A stretch of 64,000 nt of DNA from Triops longicaudatus (Eukaryota; Arthropoda; Branchiopoda; Notostraca; Triopsidae), in the NCBI GenBank assembly GCA_022885665.1, contig JAGQDJ010000608.1:744001-808000 (forward strand). Reading direction: 5' to 3'. Within the stretch, counting starts at the first letter, position 1. Every line of letters begins with the position of its first letter. A model generated the notes under the pieces. The model was not told the origin of the DNA. It was given only the letters and a program-made list of their open reading frames with translations, and did no database searches. The translations under genes were made by a program, and so were the position numbers. Of this stretch, positions 1-12,300 are shown piece after piece.

Positions 1-3000
1 TTACTAAAATGTGTGTGTCTCTTTCCAATTCCATGACTAGGGGGATGTGTGAGAACAAAAGGCCGCAAAGACTATATACGCATTGTAAAGCTTCAATGTT
101 AAGGTCCCCTTGAATATAAAGAACAGCACTCCGCTCTTACACTGACTTGTAGAGGTCGGCTCCTATTCATGTCGGTTTTGTCCCTTGTCTGTCAAGTCAA
201 TATTGACTATAGCCATCGTGACAGCTTAGCGGTAGCCGTCACTCCAACCTGCCTGCCTTGTCTACTGTTAATCGTCAGCGTCTTCCAACTCACAATAGGC
301 GGCAAAAGTTATAAAGTCAAAGCTGTTTGACAGGGACGCCCCTAACAAGGAAGTTTTATGATTTTTTCCTACTTAATTTTCATGCGCTGCTGACTTGGTA
401 ATTCCGCAGCCAGATTTTATGGCATTGCATTATCCCAAAAAAACACATATACACAAACTTATTGGCATCTTTTTTCCCCCTCCTTCCTTGGTACTCAAAA
501 GTTATTGACTCCTGGTTGAACATATAAGATTTTTTTACATAAATAATAAACGGGCGCTATTAATATTTTTATGGGCCTTGGTAAGCCTCGGTGTGTTCGA
601 AGTTTGGGGGCTTGTACTCAACAGTAGCCGAAATGGCTTCTAGCCATTAGCGATGGCAAGTTGTCTTTCTTTTTCGGAGCCTGAAATTTTAACTTGCGGA
701 AAAGTAATTCAGAGGCTGTCTTGTAACGCTTAGGGTAGGCCAAGCCTATCGCATCAGCGATAAACCCGTTGTGACGGGTCGGCGTTGGACAAAGCCTCTT
801 TGCATGTCCACCTGCCAAGAGCTTTTATTGCCCGCTGAATCCCGCCATGTCGTCCGGGATTGCCGTCTTATCTAGACGAAGTGCCGTCACCTGGAACAAG
901 GAAAGATCGCTGTGGGGTTTTTTAGTGAAGCTCCCTGCGTTCCGTTGCCTTCTTCGCTGCGTCGACTCATTCCCTAGCAGCTCACACGGTAATATGGAGC
1001 CGGGAGGACGTCACGTCAGAAAGAGGGATTTGATAGAACCAATGGGGCTCCCATGCTGTCTGTTTTTATGTATATTTCTAGTTAATTCCTTTGAATTTAT
1101 AAGCCAATTTAGTACACAAAGCGGACAGGCCAAAATTTATAACCGAGAGTTAATAGTACAAAAAAAAAGGCCTCTGCAGCCGTGGAGAGCAATACATGGG
1201 TAGTACATTTTCCCGCTTGATAGCACTTTGGCTGAGTTTGGACCAACAGGAATGCTTAAAAAGCCATCTTGACACGACAGTCGTTTGCATGTCAGGACAT
1301 AATGGCAGTTGAGGCGAGTAGTTTTTCTTTTCCCCCGTGGGCTCGCCCATCAGGGAAGTTACAAATGAAAATGCTCAAGTGCCATACAGTAAGCACACTC
1401 AACAGCAACTACTTTGTAGTCTAAGGTCTTAACAGTTAACCCGACCAACATCTCCTTGTGGTGGAGCTCACCGTTACGGGGAACTTTTCGTGAGTGGGGC
1501 TAGAAGCAGGTGGACACTTGGGCGGATGCCTTTTCTCTGTTGAGACCCGGAGAGCAGCAGCAAGAAAAAAGAGAGAGTTGTATAATTAATAGGTAGAAGA
1601 CTGGTTTATGTTATCTGCCGTAGCTCATCCTTGTTAAGCGCGCATTGGTAAAGTTATGCAAGAAGCTTCACATATCAACTTGTCAGTGTTGGCTCAAGAG
1701 GGTTTTTTCTTTTCAAGAAGCCGTTGAACCAATTTTCGACGGGGGCTGCCTTGCCCATGATCGCCGAGTAGCAGCGTTGCGGTTCCCCGTCGCCCAACTG
1801 AAACAATTTTGCGGCTGTTTTCGCTGACATACGGCGCCCAAGCGGAACAGTAGGCTCCAAAGGTGATTTGGGGGCCTGGTCAAAGCCCTCCATCAAGCCA
1901 TAAATTTTTACTCACATCCAACCTGCCATGAGTGGTCGTAAATTTTCCCGTCGCAGGAACCCCGGGTTCCCTTTTTAAGCGCGGCAAGCTGGCGCGCCGC
2001 TGTTTTAGTGTTGCGATTCACAACGGCAACGTTCTAATTTGCTTGGCGTTGGAATTTAAAGCCAAGATGAAGTAACCACGGTACGGTTTTAACGTTGGTG
2101 CCTCCTTTTTTTCCTCCTCAAGAACCAACCCGCGTTGGAGAGTGTTTATGTATACAAGTAGCTAGCTTGGAAAGTGGTGGGTGAGAAGCGATAGCAATTT
2201 TCTCTCAGCTTAATATAGGCGACTCCTAATTTTACATGCTCGTCATACCGTCCTAGGGATGTAGCTAGTTAGCCATGATTCATGAGGCGCGTTGGGGCGA
2301 TGACTCAAAGCCAAGTGCAGCTGTTGCATGACAAGCTTCCAGGCAACCCATTGGCTCTCCCTTTTTGCAACCTCGTTAAAGTCATACATACACTTGTAGC
2401 GCGTTCTTTTAAATTCGCCGTATCCCACTCATGGACTGAAACAATGGCGTTTTGTCCTAGCGTGGCAACTTCCTTTTCGGACCTTATTAGATTTACAAGT
2501 CATTCAACTAACAATTCCACCAGTGAGCTGTGTCATAATGCGAAATGTGTATTGTTATTTTGTTGGACGCATACAGGTAAAAGTAACTGGAAACGACAAC
2601 CTTCTGTCAAGAAGGAGCACCAGATTTGGATCCACTTCAAAGTGCAGGAGAGAAAGCTGTCGTCGTAAGCACCTCGTAGTTCTGTGCTCCAATATGGTGC
2701 TCGAGAAAATGTTGTTACAAGGGGAGGGTGAAACGGTTATATTACACATTTCTTTCACAGTCTGCCGCGGCTGGGAGACATTATCTCCTGAATTGTTTCT
2801 AGTGTTGTTCTAACCCTGGTGCACTCGAGATAGGAAGTTAAAAAAGCGCGAACAAGATTAGGTCCGCCTCGCTTCACCATTGTTGTCTTTACAATTGTAA
2901 CAGCGCTCATCCGCGCTCCACTATAGTTTCAAGAGGTGCTTTTTTCATTTTCCATGCGGGGTTTTCTTCGCGTTCTCTTTCACGTTACCACGGCCAACGC

Positions 3001-3419
3001 TGCCCCGTAGCTGCTGCCCGTCGTTCGCCGTTTACGGGCGCCTAGTCACGCTAACGATCCAACCAGCGGGAACGATGGCTGGCGAGCTCTTCCACTTCTT
3101 CTTCTTGGGGGGGGGTTGGGGGGGAATAAGCCCCTCGCTTTATCTCGTCCATAAAGAGACAATTTATGACATAGCAGGCCTGAGGTATATCAGACTAGAA
3201 AGACGGTCTAAAGCATACCACCTTTTATAACGTTGCGTCGGGCCGAAACAGCGTGTAACGTGAAATAGCTTCTGGACAATATTTTCACATGTTAATATTA
3301 TGCGAGAATGAGAAGAAAGCCCCGTTTTTACCCTTCCTCCCTTGTAACAGCCGTGGCGGTGCTGTTACGGAAAACCACGAGAAAAGCCGTATTTAATTTT
3401 TGTAACAAAACGCTATTGC

Positions 3420-3443
3420 TTTTTTTTTTGGGGGGGGGGGGGG
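3420..3443. repeat. T10-G14 homopolymer junction
   Basis: Ten T are followed directly by fourteen G. A shorter G-rich tract lies near 3107-3122. These are simple-sequence runs prone to slippage and sequencing error. Confidence 0.9.
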
Positions 3444-6400
3444 AATTTAAGATTTTCATTAATAATACAGCATTACTTGTGTATCAGCGGTACGTTTTCC
3501 CAGGCAATCATGGGAAAGTGCATTAGAGGATTACCGAGCTGAAACAGTAAAAGCGTTTACGAAGGCGTAATGTCGTGGGTGACGCTCCAAGCCTTTAGAG
3601 CACGATTTAATTACATGACGGTCTCTTATCGCCTTTGCTTGTAAAGCCTCTTGATGCTTGTTGTTACTTGAGAGAGAGGGGTTATATGTGTGTGTTTTTA
3701 TCTTTACCGCCTTGGGTGTGTGTATGCCTTTTCCAATGTCTTGGCTATGGCTGGCTGTACACTATGCCAGCTTAAAGGGCTATGTGGTGTATTTCGCTTT
3801 TCTTGATTATAAGAGCCAGAAGGTGGTGGTGAGCCATAAGTCGAGGCAACGGCTCTTGAAGACGTCGCCTAAGTTGCACAGCCTTCCTGTGCTCTTCTTT
3901 ATGGAGCACTAACTGTCACCGAGCGTCGTTGGTATCCCAGAGATGCAAGGCTCGGAAGTCAAGGGTCTTTTATGTGTCTCTGCGCCGATGCATGGCGACA
4001 GATGGAAAGCCATTGAAACGGGCGGTGTCTCAGTTTGAATATAGTACTAGCGAACATAACCATGCCGATCCCGAGGCGACGTGGCCCTGCTCTTGAGAAG
4101 CTTAGAGACTTCCAGTGCCAAGAATGTCAAAGAGAGCGTGGTATTTGACTGCTATGCCCACAGTTCATGAAGTATATCAGCACATAAACTCGCTGTCAAT
4201 TCGGGGTCGGGCATATAACCCGGGGTTTCGGAACTTGTGTCGTCCTGTTTATTCTCCTATATTGCATTGCCCGTAAACTGTAGTTCTTTGCAGTACATGT
4301 ACAAATGTTTTGATTAAATTGCTTCTGCACTTACCAAAACCAATTTAAATTGTGTGGTTTCAGATTACTCTCTCTAACACACGGTTTTAATCGTTTTACA
4401 GAAATCTTCTGTAAAACTAGATAACCCACCTTTTGGACTCTTTTCAGAAAGGCAAACTCATTGTTACCTTGAATCTGAAATGTGAACGACGTAATTTTTG
4501 CCTTTAGGAAAACAGTTAACATAACCCTTACTGGCTTAGAATTGCGGACTGTGAAAGCATCAATTCTACTATTTATTTATTCATATTATAATAACTTTCA
4601 CGTTATTCTATTTTCTTCTACCATCTTTACGTTCAGTTTTATTTTGTATCATTTATTATTATTATTTAAATTCCATGTTTTAATCTTACAAGCGAACACC
4701 GCACTTGCCAAGACGAGCCAAAGTATCCCGGGTAATGTTAACTTTCTACAAGCTGGAGTTAACTTCCAGAGTTACCCATTACCGTAATAATGTGCAGTTC
4801 TTAACAGTTTACTCTTCAAATTTCAGGGACATGTAGACAACTAGGTTTGAACTATGACTAGTGAAGGGTACTTGTTTGACCAGTAGTCCCGGGTACATAT
4901 AAATCAGCATACAAGTAAACGAATCCCGAATTCGCCCTTATCGAGGCTCGTTTGAACACGTGCGAGGGACGTGTGTAAATCACAGGTTAACTTGAGGGCT
5001 ACATGGGGTACGACGGGTAGTGCGAATGTGAACATTGGGTTAAAATTACGCGAGAGCCCCTCTCACCCAGGCTCGATCTAATTAAGTTTTTGTTAAAACT
5101 GTCTCATTTAATCAGCTTCCTTTGCCTATTTTAAGAACAGTTGCATTACGAAAGACTCAAAGACAACGACTAAATTCGTCTGGACGTAAAATGAATATTT
5201 GTAGAAATAAATGCATTTGCGATTTCTTTACATTAATAATACTTAAACAAACTCTCTCATACTTTTATCATTAGTAGTATTGGCCAATTGTTGCCCAATT
5301 CAATGCGAATAGTGTGGATAGCCTACTTCCTTTAATGGGTTATGGACTATTTTAACAAATAAATAAATATAAAAAAATATTGCATATCCTGTATCAGCTA
5401 CATACGTTTCGCTCTAATTTACTATCTACAACCATTACCGCTAATATTCATCTAGATTAACAAACCTTTGGATAATCCAGTCTGAAGTACGAATTTATAC
5501 GTATATTTCAAAAGTTTATTGAATGTGAAGCCCAGCGTGGTAAATGACGAAAACTGATAAGTTAAAACGTTGCAATGTGATTGCTGACGTTTTGTTAAGC
5601 ATTCCAAAGGTGCATGAAAGAGTTCCCAAAAAAAAAGTAAGGAATTGTTGGTATAAGGCTACGTTTTCACGAATTTAGTGACGTACACCGTTCGCTTTGT
5701 ACCACTAACCACTGTTAAAAGTGTCAGGAAAAACACAGTCTTACCTCACTGCGGAGGGGGTTTTGGACACATTCAAAAGCTTAACGCCTTCTTTGATTCC
5801 AACTTACACTTTAACAAACCCAAAATGAGCGAGAACTAAAGTGGCGTCAACAATACTATTTTATTGGTAGGGCTTAACCTTTATTTCAAAGAAGGCTAGT
5901 CAAAGAGAGAAAGAGAGAACATACCGACAAGGGGTTCTGAGTAAGATAAATGGTCCACCCGTGGGGCTCTCTTGTGGCTTGAGAAAGTTCAAAAGTCGTG
6001 GTGACCACTAACCCGTTTATCCGGAACATGTCATCTAGTCGCAACCAATCCATCTTAGACTTCTTAACATGAAGCATTATTCCTGGAAGGATTAAAGAAA
6101 AAAAAAAAAACTCTGCCCAAGGAGCTTTCGCTTTTCGTCTTGTGCTTGATATATATGTAAGTCGCATTCACGTCGGCTAAAAAGCTAAGCTGGTTTTGAC
6201 ATGTGTGTAACTCAGAAAAAAAGTTCCGGCTTTAAATATTAATGACTTATGTACTTCTTTGCTAATAAGAGTAAGAAGTCGAGTATGACTTGAAGTCTTT
6301 ACGCTGCATGTTCTAGCAAGTATTTTTATATATATATATTTTTCCTAAAAAAAAGGGCTGGCTCCGGTACCACGTCTTACGTTTAATCGGTTTCTTTCCC

Positions 6401-6743
6401 CAAGTTGGGTTTGTGTGCAAGACATTGGCGGGGCTAGATCTGACAGCTGTAATGAATGGTTCCGTCTTGAAACGCTCGTTTTCCTAAAGCACACGCAGTG
6501 CATGGCAAAGGTCTCATTATAGACAAAAATCTCTTTTCCCTGTAAGAAAATGAGGAGGTGGGCTTTCTAATCTGCCTTGTCTTTCGATGACCCAGCGCCA
6601 TAAAGTTTCACGAAGTCTTATGCAGAAAGCCATAGACTTGCCAGAACGCTTTTGTAGCCTGCCTCAACTCAAGTGCAGGCGGTTTGGCCCGCCCTTTCAG
6701 GTTCGCCAAAATTTCCCTCCATCCTTCGCTGAGCTCTTATGTT

Positions 6744-6760
6744 GTCGGTCGGTCGGTCGG
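6744..6760. repeat. (GTCG)n microsatellite
   Basis: About four tandem copies of GTCG are seen directly. No associated gene is recognised. Confidence 0.85.
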
Positions 6761-7388
6761 GTACACGTACCTATCCGTCACGGCAGACAACTTGTTTGCG
6801 ATAAGAGCTGACCGAGCAGCGGCCTGTCATTAGGCGGCCCTTTTGAGAACAAGCTTTTATCCTGGGCACAAGCGAAATGAGACACCTTGCTGACGTTGTT
6901 CTCTTTTATTCACGTTTACAGGTTTCAACAATGCAAGCCCCTTTCTGATTTTTACCTAGACACTCTTGTCTATGCACTTTGGGTGGATGGTGGACGGCAT
7001 AAGAATGGTGGATATTAAAAAACCTCCTTCAGCGTCTTAAGCTCTCGAAAAATTATTTGTTTCTCAAATCACCCCTCAAAGACGCAAGTAATTTGGCGTT
7101 TACACTCTAATAAGCCTGGGGCATTGTTATCCCTAGTATTTCCCTGGAGGGGGGTAGGAAATAAAGGGAAGAAGCGCTGGTCTGGAAAAGGTGAAAATAA
7201 TATAGCTGGGATTGAAAAGTGCATCCCTTACATGTTAATATACGAGCTAAGGAAACATTTCCTTGCCCCATGAACAAGGCAAGTAACAGCTTTCGCGTCG
7301 TTCCACGGCGTCGATAGTACCCATAGGCGAGAGGAAAAGGGGGAAACGCGAAGCAATTCTCGAGTACGACAGCCCCAGTGCAGCTCTT

Positions 7389-7403
7389 CCCCCCCCCCCC
7401 CCC
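7389..7403. repeat. C15 homopolymer
   Basis: A run of fifteen C lies in a non-coding stretch. Another C-rich tract lies near 15235-15246. Confidence 0.9.
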
Positions 7404-9107
7404 ACCCTTTACTTTTCAGTGCTGTCGGATCTGCGAAAATGGCTACCCATTTCTTCGCCGGAGGGTACTAGCAAGGGGAAAAAGCGGCTTTGAGCAGGCT
7501 ATCATGTCGACTTCATTGCCCTTCGTCGCTAGGCAACGTCGTCGTTATGAACCGTAAATCGCTTGCCTGTCGCGAGTGAATAACCAGCCGAGAAATAGTC
7601 TCCATAAATTAGACGGGCGTATCGCTATTGCTGCCCTCTCCGGAAAATGATAAAAAGGAATAAAAAAGGGGCACAGGCAGCGCACACATCCACACAAAAT
7701 AAGAGTGAAGCATCAGAAAGGAACGGGAAAGAGAGAGCACGTGTAAAACGAGGAGCTGGAGCGTTTTATAACCTGACAGAAACCGAGGCAACTCGTTTAA
7801 AAAGCCTGTCACACATAGTATATGGCAAGCTCTTGGGAACGAAACGAAGTGGGAGAAGAGGATGAGCAAGAAACGAGCGAAATTCCGTCAAAAGTAAATG
7901 CGTTTGTTTACACATTGTTGGGGGTATGTAGCTTTCGGATTTTTGAGAGTGTATAGACACGATTGATGGATCGGTACAAGTTTGAAAGCGTTAAGACAAA
8001 TGACGTTCTGATGTAGTCTATAGAATGTAATTCGGTGTGTGTGCGGGGCGCAGAAAAAAGGAGAGAAAAACAGAGGGTCACATTTTGTGTTTGTTTATGG
8101 AAGTCGGCAGGCATGGTTCCTGTCAAGATTTCTCCCGACATGCTTCATCTTCCGCCAAGACGCAAGCTGCTCCTGCTGCTGCTTCTGCCGCTATCTGATC
8201 AGCATGATAAACAGCTAGAAGCCATCTCTTGGGTCAGGGGAATATATATTAGACGACCTTTACTTGCCGGGGGGAAAAGTAATTAGGTAAAAAGGTTCAC
8301 AGGGGTGTTGTATTGTACGAATGTGTTCCGACACCGCGTCTGCCGCGCTTTCTTGCAGGAGGGCCAACAACAAAACTGATAACTAACAGTCCCTTGCTGT
8401 ATTCCCCCACCAAGTAGATCGTTTGTATGCGAATGGCATTGTAGCGAGTGTAATCGTGGCCTTTTTGAACTCTGACCAACATTAGACAACGTTCACCGCC
8501 GAAAGAGCACAGCGAGTCATCTCAGGGCTCGAATACTTAATTTATTATGCGCGCTAAGTTTTAAGATAAGACATCCTTACGCAGGGCTTCAAGTGGATTA
8601 GAACTGAAAAAGGAAGTACTTTGGACGTAGAACGAGAACTCCATTTTTATGACCCAGCACTTTAGCGTAAATTCGGGGCTGAGCCTTGTGAACTAAAATT
8701 GTCCGTGTGTAATTAATTTACTCCCGTGCTTAACGGTAGATAATTAAATGGTTGTTAGATTACATACTACAGCTACTTATCAGAGGCAAATTAGGCTTAC
8801 AGGCCGCTAGAGGTGCCACGGTCGTAACAACCAAATTTGCTTTTCCTTATTATTTTCCATGGTTGGAAATATTTGAAACGTTACTACTTTCTATTCATTT
8901 CAGTAAATTCCAAGTCTCATTACAATTAGTTTCATAGCTTTTACGGTGGGTTAGGCCTTCATAAGGACTGTCTGTGCTGAAGCTAAATTTATGCATTGTG
9001 ATAGCGTATAGAGCAGTGGCGCCTCTACTGGAATTTCTGATGAACCTCCTTAATCGTCAAACTTATCAAACAAAAGCAATAAAAGTAGCATAAGAAAAGG
9101 TGAAGTA

Positions 9108-9368
9108 CAGTGGCGCAGCCAGGGGGTAGGCCCGGCAGGCCCAGGCCTACCCCGAAATCCTTAAAAAAAAAATTCTTGACTCCTCCTTTTCGCAATTGTA
9201 GCAGGTCTTACATTGATGCACATGAATTTCTTGAATGTCTTGTTGCGTGGGCCGGTGAGCTAATACTAGCTGGCCCCCCGCAAATAAAAATTTAGTTGAA
9301 TTGAGGCAAATTGAGGGGCGTTTGAGTGTACAGGCCTACCCCGAAACAAATTCCTAGCTGCGCCTCTG
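9108..9368. mobile_element. hAT-type MITE, copy 1 (261 bp)
   Basis: The element begins with CAGTGGCGCAGCCAGG and ends with the reverse complement of CAGAGGCGCAGCTAGG, so the terminal inverted repeats are 16 bp with two mismatches. It is flanked on both sides by the perfect 8-bp direct repeat GTGAAGTA (9100-9107 and 9369-9376). Eight-base target duplications with CA-starting ends are the hallmark of the hAT superfamily. There is no transposase frame, so it is non-autonomous. The left end also contains an internal hairpin built from GGGGTAGGCC and GGCCTACCCC. Copies 2 and 3 in this window are in the opposite orientation. Confidence 0.93.
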
Positions 9369-9376
9369 GTGAAGTA

Positions 9377-12300
9377 AATAAGTAATACTAACTATACACT
9401 GAGAGGATGCTGCCAAAGCAAGCGTATTAGTGTTTATGCATTCTGACGTAAGAAGAACCTCGGTACAATTTTGTCGAATAACTGTTTCTGTATTAAGTTT
9501 TTACAGGGCAATTAATGTAAAAAGTTGCTTATGTGATGTTGTTATATTCACTCATTAAGAAGGATTATTGTGTCTAAATATGTAAGAAAATTAAACATAT
9601 ATATAAACCCGGTGTGTAAGATGTTGTTTATTTGGCCTGAACGTGTCAACTGGAATACCCCTATGCCTAATAAAAGAAATGCCTACAGAATACGAGACAC
9701 CTTAAGAATAGGAATTCTCCATCCAAAATAAGAATTATAAAAAAATAGATGTGTGTACTAATATACTTAACATTTAGAGGAGGGAAGGGAAAGTTCCGAC
9801 TTCGTTCAGATTGCACAGAACTCATAGCTAATAAATTACCACTACAAAAGCACTGAAAAAATTCGCAGGCTCAATGAAAACAACCTACTACATATTAACA
9901 AAATTCGTTTAGAAAATAGTCAAACTTGAGCAAGAAAATAAATTTCGGCGCTTATTACAAGAAACAGGTAATAATGTTTTCGTTGTTATGTGTACTTTAA
10001 GCACCCGAAAGTTGTTTATTTTTTATTATTTTTTTTTTTACGTAAAGCCTAAGCCACAGAACCGACTACCCAAAGCTCATCCGCAAAGACTCTAAAAGTG
10101 CTTTTACAGGAGACATGAAAAATCCAAAGTGACACTCGGGTACGGCTTGAACAGACAGCTTTTTGACGGCAAGTTGTGTCGCGCAAATGTTAAGAAAAGG
10201 AAAGAAAACGTAGCTTCAAATTAATAGAGTGCTTGAACTATTCTAAAATTCAGTTGTATCGTATCTGTAAATTTTCATAAATACTTTTAACTTCGACAAT
10301 TATATTTCTCTTGAAAAGCAGATCTGTCAGTTTTCTTATGGCATATCACACGGACATTTTGTCACACACCCCGAGTGCAAACTGGCTCAAGCCTTCTGAG
10401 ATTTGTACACTTGAAAGGGCTTCCAGTTTTCACGGTTGCTAAGCTGTATTTTTAAGTTTCTTGAAATACGCAGTATTACACTCATTAGCATGAACACCAC
10501 TGCATCTAATGAGTAATGTTTCCGTGCTCTAGTTTCAATTGCCTACGAAATTAAAAATAAAATTCAGAAAAATTCTCAAACTGTCCCGTCCTTTCTCCAC
10601 TGATTTACTTAACAAAGCTCTTTAACTTTCTTTATTTTTTTTCATTTTACCTGTCAATCGTAGATTTCTCCGGTGTTCAATTCACTATAATAGAATTACA
10701 GTAATGCAAAGACAAAATTTACTACAAATCTTCAGAAGATACCAGAGTTTTTGCCGAGTAGCTCTTGGTGAAAGTAGCGCCTCTTCTGAACGTACCGAAC
10801 GTTACGGACGATCACCTGTTGTCATTTTTTATGCCAAAAGCGTAGCAGCTTCGTTAAAACACCGAAAACGTAAAAAACATGGGAAGATTTGCATTGGAGC
10901 TATAACGCTGTCATAATTGACTCCAGCTTTCTTGGCACGTTTTTGACATTAAGCATTTTCGTAAAACAATAAATTATAGTACGCGAACAGCATGCAGATG
11001 CGTGGCCCGTCACTGAATGCATTGCCAATGCTTGGAGATTTATTACGCAGCATTTCATTTCGAAAAGACGCTTATCCTTCTGTAAACACCTGTCATTAGC
11101 AGGCAGTATCATTCTTTCGCTAAAGTTTGTTTCACCGCCTGTTGCGCTTTATTCCATTTCCTAATAAAAAAGTAAAACCTTTTTCGCTACAGCTATGTAG
11201 CAAAAGGATAATCATATATGCAAAATCGCACGTATCCGCCTAAGTACTGCTCTCTTTTTATATCATGACTTCGTACAGAGAGCGACAAAGTAGCTTACAT
11301 TCCTACCTTTTTCTCTGAACTTCTAGTTATCATGGCGTTGTCTTTCGTGGTCACAAGGTTTGAGTTGTGTGACGTCATCATTTTTTGCGATTCAGTGGAT
11401 GCTTCTTCCCCACCTTATTAATGCCATCTGCTGTGCTTAGTGTTGGCCAGACATTTGAAATATGGCTATACCTGACCGAAATGCTTAAATGGGGAGGATT
11501 GTCTAGATTATTACTGAAAAAAGGCTGGGGGGGGGAAGAATTTCAAACTATTTCTTTCTATACAGATCGCTCGTTAGGTATGCAGAGCACCATTAGAGAC
11601 GTAAGCCGTAAGCTCTGTTGCTCGGTGTCGTCTGTCGGAAGTATCGACAAGCCCGTCAGGGTCCGCGTAATGGAGGTCTGTGAGAAGATGAAAGGCTTTT
11701 CTACCGCCTTGTCAAGAAATTGTCACTGAGGGGCTGTAAATCACGTCCTGGACCTGGGTCTTTACTTTTAACTTGAATATACTACTCCAAGGAACCTAAA
11801 GCCGCCTTTTTTCGTATACTTCGTCAAGCGTTATTTACTGCCTCTTAAAGAAAAACTTGCGGACTGGGCTAAAAAGCTGAAAAAGGGAAAGTTCTGTTAC
11901 AGTTCCACTTCATACAGTCTGTAAATGAATACTCATGAGAACCAGCACTTTTTTAGGATCTGTGATTACTCGTTCTTCGCTATATTTTAGGATATTCTTT
12001 TGCGTTGCAGACTGTAGGCGTTGCAAAATAATGCAAGGCACTCCTCACAGGGGAAACACCTTTCATTAGCTCCTTAAGTCTTTTCATACCGGTGCATGAA
12101 ATGAAGACAATTACATTCTGAACTGGATCCTAGTGTGTGCCGTATGTTGTTAAGACCTAATTTGCGCGTTCCCACACATTAGCACCAACTCTAAGTGTTC
12201 TACCAAGGGTTTTAGCCTGTTATACTGGGTACCAGTCCTAAACATAACTCTTGTATGCTACTTTGCGTCTGCGCTCGTTACAACACATTTTTGTCACCTC

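Larger units (their letters stand above)
1..9107. other. Long non-coding stretch, no gene recognised
   Basis: I see no coding gene here. The longest open frames are about 120-130 codons, do not resemble any family I know, and have no exon-like continuation across splice sites. The stretch has mixed base composition with several G or C homopolymer runs and many TGACAG/CTGTCA hexamers. It could be intergenic, a large intron of a gene outside the window, or a cis-regulatory landscape. The sequence alone does not decide between these. Confidence 0.6.

Noticed and set aside
847..1203. 118-codon plus-strand open frame in the left flank
   Set aside because: No recognisable motif and no exon-like continuation.
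2282..2668. 128-codon plus-strand open frame in the left flank
   Set aside because: Random-looking composition, no family resemblance, overlapping frames on both strands are equally open.
11385..11729. 114-codon plus-strand open frame
   Set aside because: Composition and lack of any family signal point to chance. No splice partners were found.
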